NCBI GenBank assembly: GCA_032164295.1
Contig: JAJHTX010000007.1
Location: 496,001 to 560,000 of the forward strand
DNA length: 64,000 bases
From: Inonotus obliquus
Taxonomy: Eukaryota; Basidiomycota; Agaricomycetes; Hymenochaetales; Hymenochaetaceae
Direction of reading: 5' to 3'
The notes under the pieces are model-generated. The model did no database searches, had not been told where the DNA came from, and was given only the letters and a program-made list of their open reading frames with translations. A program made the translations under genes and the position numbers. Positions 57,919 to 64,000 of the stretch are shown in pieces; the first letter of the stretch is position 1, and every line of letters begins with the position of its first letter.

Positions 57919-59383
57919 ATGCCATTCAAAACTATCAAGCTGAATGACGGAAACGAGGTGAGATTCACAATTCTGGCACCGGGTGCTGAATGTGGCGAAC
58001 ACTAAACGTCGCAACAACAATACTTCTAACAGATCCCTGCTATAGCGTTCGGTACGGGGTCAGTCATGAAAGGGACGGTGAGCAACATCGCTTGGTACGG
58101 GAAAGACATGCTTGACAACTTGGTAGGACGTGACGGACTTTGTGGAACAAGCAATCGAAAGAGGTTTCTCGCATATTGATACAGCACAATGTGGGTAGTT
58201 GAATTCAGTTTTCTTCTCTGGATTGCGTCATTCGCATCGACCATTGGGCTGAAAAAATACGGAATAGATTATCAAACTGAACAGTACGTCGGAAAAGCAA
58301 TCCGGGAGGAAGGGCTTCAACGGGATCATCTATTCATTACAACCAAGTTTGGTTCTGGAAAAGTCAGCGAGATTATTCAGGCTTCGCTTCAGAAGGTTAA
58401 TGGTAAGTAATCTTCACGAGAAGCATGTTCTGAATGAGCTGTCGTCTAGCTCGGTCTCAAGTACGTTGATTTGTACTTGATCCACTCCCCAAACTCAATC
58501 GAAGGGACACTTGAGAATACATGGCGGGAGTTTGAGAAAATTAGAGATACTGGACTGGCAAGGTGTGCCTTTAATTTCTCGTACATTCCTTCCGCTAAAG
58601 TTATTTTCCTACTGAAGGAGCATAGGGGTTAGCAACTTTTCGGTAAAGCAACTAGAAGAGCTCCGGAAAATAGCTAGGATTCAGCCTGCGGTTAACCAGG
58701 TTCGGTACCCCCTCCAACGAGCTCCATCATCTCTGACAAGACGCGTTGACTGGGCGTTTAGATCAGATTTCACCCGTACAACTGGGAGGAGAATAAAGAG
58801 CTCGTAGAGTATGCTTCGAAGCATGATATCGTTCTTGAAGCATACAGTTCACTCACGTACGCATGACGTTCTCCCTATCCGCCTTTTCATTCTGATCTTG
58901 TTCTTGGTCACTTAATGAGAACAGCCCGATAACGACGTCTCCTGGTGGACCAGTTGACCCGGTCCTCAAGGCAGTCGGAGAACGTCTAGGAGCAACACCA
59001 GCGCAAGTTATCTTTGCGTGGGTAAAGAGTAAGGGAGTTGTCATCGTCACGTAGGTCCACTTTTCTTTCAGAGAAAGTCAGATGTTGATAATGGTGTATG
59101 AACTTGGCAGAACGACAAGCAAGAAAGAACGACTTGATGAGTATCTCGCAGTTGGTAACTTGCGTACGTTCCTTCCCCTTCCTCATACTTGAAGACTACT
59201 GTCTGATTCTTATCTTTGGTGTCTCACTGGAATATAGCAGAGCTTTCGGAAGCGGATATTGCAGCCATTGAAGAAGCTGGTGCGAAGGGACCTCCAAAGT
59301 TTTCAACGAGGACGAGGCGATTTCTGACAGTTTTAGGACTTGGTGCATTGTTCTTTGGTGCCCGTTGGTTACGTAGAATTTGA
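57919..59383 (+). CDS. Aldo/keto reductase (copy 1)
   Basis: NAD(P)H-dependent carbonyl reductase of the AKR fold. Ten exons: 57919-57957, 58033-58077, 58127-58190, 58268-58395, 58450-58562, 58618-58699, 58762-58856, 58925-59050, 59111-59163, 59241-59383; 295 residues. The catalytic set is visible: Asp in FSHIDTAQ, Tyr in YYQTEQ, Lys in FITTKFG, His in LYLIHSP. Cofactor motifs include SIGVSNFS, NQIRFHPYNW and VIVTTTSKKERL. Two introns start with GTTAAT or GTTCGG, unusual donors shared with copy 2. The C-terminus is extended by a hydrophobic segment with basic ends (FLTVLGLGALFFGARWLRRI), which looks like a tail anchor. Substrate unknown. It lies opposite copy 2 across the eS19 gene. Confidence 0.9.
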
Positions 59384-59619
59384 GGGGTTTGAGTTTTCCG
59401 CCTTGGATGCCCCGGTTGTGAATGTTGGAAGGGCTATTAAAGCTTAGTTTCGGGAAGTGCATCTTGGATGACAGTGTTTCGACTAGAGAGAAAGTGCTTT
59501 TTACATGCATGGCGGGCATTCCCATACACATCACGCTATGACCATAGGGATAAAAACAGCATGATAGACGGAGAGAAAGCGAGAAAGAAACGTAGTACAG
59601 CGTACACATGATTCATCCA

Positions 59620-60163
59620 TCACTCCTCTTCCTCCTCACCCTCACCCTCACCCTCCTCCTCGTCTTCATCCTCATCTTCCTCTTTCTCCCTCGTCTCAGC
59701 ATACACCTGTAAAGCAATCCGATCCAAATCTCTCTGTCCATCTTGAGAGATCGACCTTCCACCGTTGTCGTTCGCTTCTAAAACGCCTATTTTTTCGAGA
59801 GCCTGAACGACTTTACGTTGGACGTTTGAAGATGCGTTGGCGTGATGTGATGGGCGGTTGCCTCTACGGTTACGACCACCGTGGAGTTTGGCTAGTTGAC
59901 CTACTCCGACGTGTTTGCGTAGGTAGATGTGTCGGGCAATTGCGGCTGTCGGGGTGTTAGTGAATGGAAGTACAGGTGAGGGGTGCGTGCAAGGACGTAC
60001 CAGAACGAACGTAAAACCAATCAGGATCATAGGGCGCCAGTTCCTTGTAATGCCCCGTCTTTACAATATCAACCCACGCTGGGACCTCGAGTTTCCCCTG
60101 ACGTTTTAAGTAGTCTGCATAAGCGACGATGAATGCGTCCGCGCTGTTCCGTTCGTTGACCAT
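59620..60163 (-). CDS. RPS19: 40S ribosomal protein eS19 with acidic tail
   Basis: Small ribosomal subunit protein needed for 18S rRNA maturation. Exons 60163-60001 and 59945-59620, 55-nt intron; 162 residues. The fold is unmistakable: [73 protein letters not shown], and [18 protein letters not shown]. After the normal end the frame runs on through a Glu/Asp/Gly stretch of about 23 residues ([20 protein letters not shown]), encoded by a TCC/TCA-rich microsatellite on the plus strand. Most eS19 proteins stop near residue 140-150. The gene sits between the two aldo/keto reductase copies. Confidence 0.96.
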
Positions 60164-60718
60164 TTAAACGTTTCCGTTTATTCATTATCCGTTATTCATC
60201 ACCAAGGTCCAGGTAGCGGGAATCGAAACATAAGCATGCATGGATAGGTTCGCGGTTAAAAGGAACGGGAACAAGTCCGTATCGATATATTTGAGCCATT
60301 GAGCATCGAGTTATCGAGCGAGCAGGAAACTCAAGACACACCTAACGTCTCGTACACCAGGCATCCTGTATCCTTATGCTGGTCAATATTCCTTCCTCTT
60401 ATTTGGTCTTGCGCTTTTAGTTCGTGCCGCAGAGGATAGACGACGAAAGGTGAAGAGCAGACGTTAGCGTTTGCGTTTACGCGCACAGTAGGTGTAGAGG
60501 AATTCTGTGTGTTGCTGTGGGTAGCTCAATAAGGCAGGTATGACTAATACTCAGTGCTGTATAGTTTCTGTTTCTGGACATCGAAATTCGGAAAATCCCG
60601 AACATATCTGCACTCAAAAATCAAAAATCGACCTACTTACGCACACATGCGAAATGTGGTCCTTTATTTCTGAAATTCGCGACGCTCGAAACCTCAATAG
60701 AACGAAAAAGCAAAGCCC
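60164..60718. promoter_or_regulatory. eS19 upstream region
   Basis: 555 bp from the eS19 start to the AKR2 stop. It must contain the ribosomal-protein promoter. I see no gene; TCAAAAATCAAAAATCG at about 60614 is a short direct repeat. Confidence 0.4.
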
Positions 60719-62262
60719 TCAAGCCCCACTTAGCCAACGTACACCAGCGAACAGTACGCAGAATCCTAAAATCGGCAGATAACGTCTCGTGCGAAGTGAC
60801 AACTTGGGAGGGCCTTTCACCCCAGCTTCTTCAATAGCTGAGATATCTGCTGCTGAGAGCTCCGCTGTAATCCAGTGCCATGCCAAAAGATCGATTTCAG
60901 ATGGCAGCCTTCAAGTATGGAAAAGGGAACGGAACGTACGCAAGTCACCAGCGGCAAGATATTCATCCAGGCGTTCTTTCTTGCTTGTCGTTCTGCCGAG
61001 TTCATACACCATAATCAACATATGACTTTCTCTGAAAGCTAAGTGGACCTACGTGACGATGACAACTCCCTTGCTCTTTACCCACGCAAAGATAACTTGC
61101 GCTGGTGTTGCTCCTAGACGGTCTCCGATTGTCTTGAGGACCGGGTCAACTGGTCCTCCAGGAAACTTGGTTATAGGGCTAAACTCATACGCGAAGGAAA
61201 AGATCAGAGACGGAAAGCAGATACGAGGGAAAGTTATGTGTACTTGAGTGCACTGTACGCTTCAAGGACGATATCATGCTTCGCAGCATATTCCACGAGC
61301 TCCTTGTTCTGCTCCCAGTTGTACGGGTGGAATCTGATCTAAACTCTCAGTTAACACGTTTCGTCCGAGAGTTTCAGAGTCTATTAGCGGAATACCGAAC
61401 CTGATTAACAGCAGGCTGAATCCTAGCTATTTTCCGGAGCTCTTCTAGTTGCTTTACCGAAAAGTTGCTAACCCCTATGCTCCTTCAATAAGAAGTGACT
61501 TTAGCGCAAGGAAATTACGAGAAGGAGGAGGCACACCTTGCAAGTCCTGAATCCTTAATCTTCTCAAACTCCCGCCACGTATTCTCGAGCGTTCCCTCAA
61601 GGAAGATTGGGTTATGGATCAAGTACAAGTCAACGTTCTTGAGACCAAGCTAAAGAAACCAATTGTGGCAACAGAAATTTAGCGGTCAGTATGTGATCTC
61701 GCAAGATATACCAGCGTAATGACTAACATTCTGGAGTGAAGCCTGTATAGCATCACTAACTTTCCCGATTCTGAACTTGGTTGTAACGTATATATCTTCT
61801 CGTCGAAGTCCTTCCTCCCGGATTGCCTTTCCGACAGATGGCTCAGTTTGATAATCTATTTCAGAATTTTAGCGCAATCCAGAGAAGAAAGCGGGATAAG
61901 ATGTGAGTGCTGATACTACCTACATTGCGCCGTATCAATATGCGAGAATCCTTTTTCGATTGCTTGTTCCACGATGTCAGTCACATCCTATCAAAATCAA
62001 AGCACACTGTCAGCTAACAACCCAAAGTCATTCGTCACGAACGAATATAGCCCTGATAGGCGCTTACTGTTCCTTTCCCTGCCGACCCCGTGCCGAACGC
62101 GATAGCGGGAATCTGAAATGAAGGGAATCGTCGTTAATGCTCTGGTCTGAACACTTGTTATCTCTGCGTCTGTACGCTAGTACACGCAACAACAAGTATG
62201 GGTGAAACCGCAGTGAACCTTACCTCGTTCCCATCATTCAGCTTGATAGATTTGAACGGCAT
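60719..62262 (-). CDS. Aldo/keto reductase (copy 2)
   Basis: Paralogue of the gene at 57.9 kb with every intron at the same place. Exons: 62262-62224, 62112-62068, 61987-61924, 61855-61728, 61649-61537, 61482-61401, 61338-61244, 61178-61053, 60992-60940, 60864-60719; 296 residues. The catalytic Asp, Tyr, Lys and His are kept (FSHIDTAQ, DYQ/YYQTE, VTTKFR, LYLIHNP). The exons between 58618 and 59050 of copy 1 are nearly identical here, while exon 4 and the C-terminus differ more. It also ends in a hydrophobic tail (YLPILGFCVLFAGVRWLSG). Both members look functional. Substrate unknown. Confidence 0.9.
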
Positions 62263-62959
62263 TCCGTACACTTAGCAAACAACGAACAACTTCTGTGATG
62301 ATGGTGGTGTGAGGCAAGTATGAAAGCTTGTGAAAGTTGATAAATTCCCGTCTCTTCCTTCCTTCCCGGCTTGCGCGATAGGTAGCTAATCGAAGTAGCT
62401 AATGACGAAATTGTCTTGATAAATAAATTTCATTGTTTTTAGCCAACATGTAACCATTGTGATTACATATGGCGTACGCCGTTTCAATCCCCGATTGAAC
62501 AGCGATACTCTGAGGTTTCTCACCGCCAAGCACGGTTGTACGTACGTACGGAGGTCTGAAAAATCAGTCAAATTCAATAGGGCCGCACGTGGTTCCAGCG
62601 TCAACGTGGGAAATATTGACAGCCGCGAAGGTTCTTATGCCTCTAAACATGCAGGTTTGCTACAATTTCATGTGTTTGTCAACCTTGAGTGGTCGATTCG
62701 GACTATGCGTACACGGTGCGGTGTGATACTCAATCAAATTAATTGACGATGATATGTCAATCACCAATAGCTGGATACATAAATACAAGAGCAGGAAACG
62801 GCCCAATCTTCCGATAAACAGCGAAATAAATACACCGAGACACGCAACACCATATCTATCAGGACAAACTGGAAACTGGTAGATTAAATGCGAGACGTAG
62901 CAGAAGAGATACCAACAATGATGATCGTCACGCGCATAGGCTGGGTGAAGAGGTGAGTA
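62263..62959. other. Gap upstream of AKR2
   Basis: Contains the AKR2 promoter and the 3' flank of the last gene. The tetramer TACG is repeated near 62540. No gene is seen. Confidence 0.45.
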
Positions 62960-64000
62960 TTACGCTATTTCACTTGTACTGTGCGTCTCTCCGCTTTCCC
63001 TGCACGGATATCAGACACGAGCTGCGAAGAGGAGGTAAAGAGTAATACCTTTGAGGATTAGCAGGTTCTGCAAAATCCATCTCGCTCATCGTCCCTGACT
63101 GAGTCCTGTAACTCGTTCCTTCATTTTGTCCTCGCTCTCCGGCTTCTTTTAGATTAAAAAGCATCCTGCTTCCGAGAAGGGAAAGGAATGATGCGGTTCC
63201 GAGTTGCGTCAGAACTTGAGACAGGAACACGTCTGATAACTACACTTCGAGCCCCAGAATGGCAAACACGGAGCAGGAAATGACACTGTAAATTGCGTCA
63301 GCTAACAGATCAGAGAACAACAGAAACGCGCACAGTACAAAATACACAATCTGGTCTTCTATGAGGACCTTGACGAGAGTGAATCCCTTGAAACCAGCAG
63401 ACATTCGCCAGTATTCTGCGGCCTTGTATAGCGCGAGGATCATGAGAAGGGTTCCGTACACCAGCGGCACTAACCTAATCAGAGTTAACCAGTGGTTCTG
63501 ACTGCTCTGTATTACTCACCAATCGGCCATCCCTAGCTGCCATGGTGGAAAGTTACTCACACCGCACACCGAGATATTTGCAAACGTGCCAACTGCAACT
63601 ATACGGAGGTGAATGTACGCAGTACAGTCTAGGCACGGGACATACGATGCTCTAATATATCAAAGTAAACAATCAACCCTAATTTAAACACGGCCTCCAA
63701 TGCAAGTAATGTTTTCAGGCATATCGACAGTGTCTTTTCTGCATACAATTGAGCACACCTTCTTTCAATTTCATGAAGCGTACCTTGAGAGTAAAGCGCA
63801 AGTACACGGATCATCAGAATATCTGTACGCGAGAAAAATTTAGAAGGAACGGGAGGAGGACTATGGACCACCCACAATCAATCGAAATAATGGTTATCCA
63901 GTCTTATGTGCAGTTAGATTCAATTCGACGACATTGAAGAAGGTTCTCACTAGCAATATCGCTCGCCCACGCCGAAAAGTTGCCTGATATGCTTCAGCAT
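62960..64000 (-). CDS. DUF6533-type multi-pass membrane protein, partial
   Basis: Member of a very large Agaricomycete family of seven-helix-like membrane proteins of unknown function. Exons on the minus strand: one ending 63876, then 63822-63784, 63733-63646, 63598-63520, 63474-63287, 63232-63049 and 62978-62960. The joined frame reads ILMIRVLALYSQ, CLKTLLALEAVFKLGLIVYF, VCGVSNFPPWQLGMADWLVP, LVYGTLLMILALYKAAEYWR, LIEDQIVYFVLCAFLLFSDL, FLSLLGSRMLFNLKEAGERG and a cytosolic tail SEMDFAEPANPQ. These blocks, above all GSRMLFNLKEAGE near the end, are typical of the family. The 5' exons, including the DUF6533 domain, lie at or beyond the right edge. Confidence 0.75.

Overview
The window is nuclear DNA of a basidiomycete fungus, most likely an Agaricomycete. 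Genes are packed on both strands and interrupted by many introns of about 45-60 nt with GT-AG or occasional GC-AG borders. Several families are typical of that class: a polyporopepsin-type aspartic protease, a DUF6533-type membrane protein, F-box/LRR and BTB proteins, and a small secreted protein family. All exon models were built by hand from splice signals and reading frame; no search or RNA evidence was available.

Layout. 0-23 kb is a conserved housekeeping block: the 3' part of a GH127 glycosidase, an orphan gene, NOP56, a large split-RING protein, a methyltransferase, a BTB protein with a broken duplicate beside it, two F-box/LRR-like proteins, the large subunit of ribonucleotide reductase (RNR1), a small unknown gene and eIF3i. 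RNR1 and the small gene share a promoter with three ACGCGT boxes. 23-25 kb is empty. A polyporopepsin-like protease lies at 25.3-26.8 kb.

26.9-34 kb is an accessory region made of tandem, decayed copies of one segment. Each unit pairs a small unknown gene, here called X, tail to tail with a copy of SEN54 (tRNA-splicing endonuclease subunit). A third unit lies inverted at 53.9-57.1 kb and holds the only intact SEN54. All three X genes can be assembled as open genes, while the extra SEN54 copies are broken. X1 contains an array of eleven 51-nt introns separated by ten 30/33-nt in-frame mini-exons.

34-38 kb shows no supportable gene. 38.3-45.6 kb holds an ABCG half-transporter and a Zn2Cys6 transcription factor facing away from each other across a 0.9 kb promoter. 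46.4-48.4 kb is a non-autonomous inverted-repeat element with a 7-bp target duplication, carrying a second element of the same family nested inside. 51.0-52.6 kb encodes a secreted protein. 57.9-62.3 kb holds two aldo/keto reductase genes with identical ten-exon structure, in opposite orientation on either side of ribosomal protein eS19, which has an acidic C-terminal tail. The window ends inside a DUF6533-type multi-pass membrane protein.
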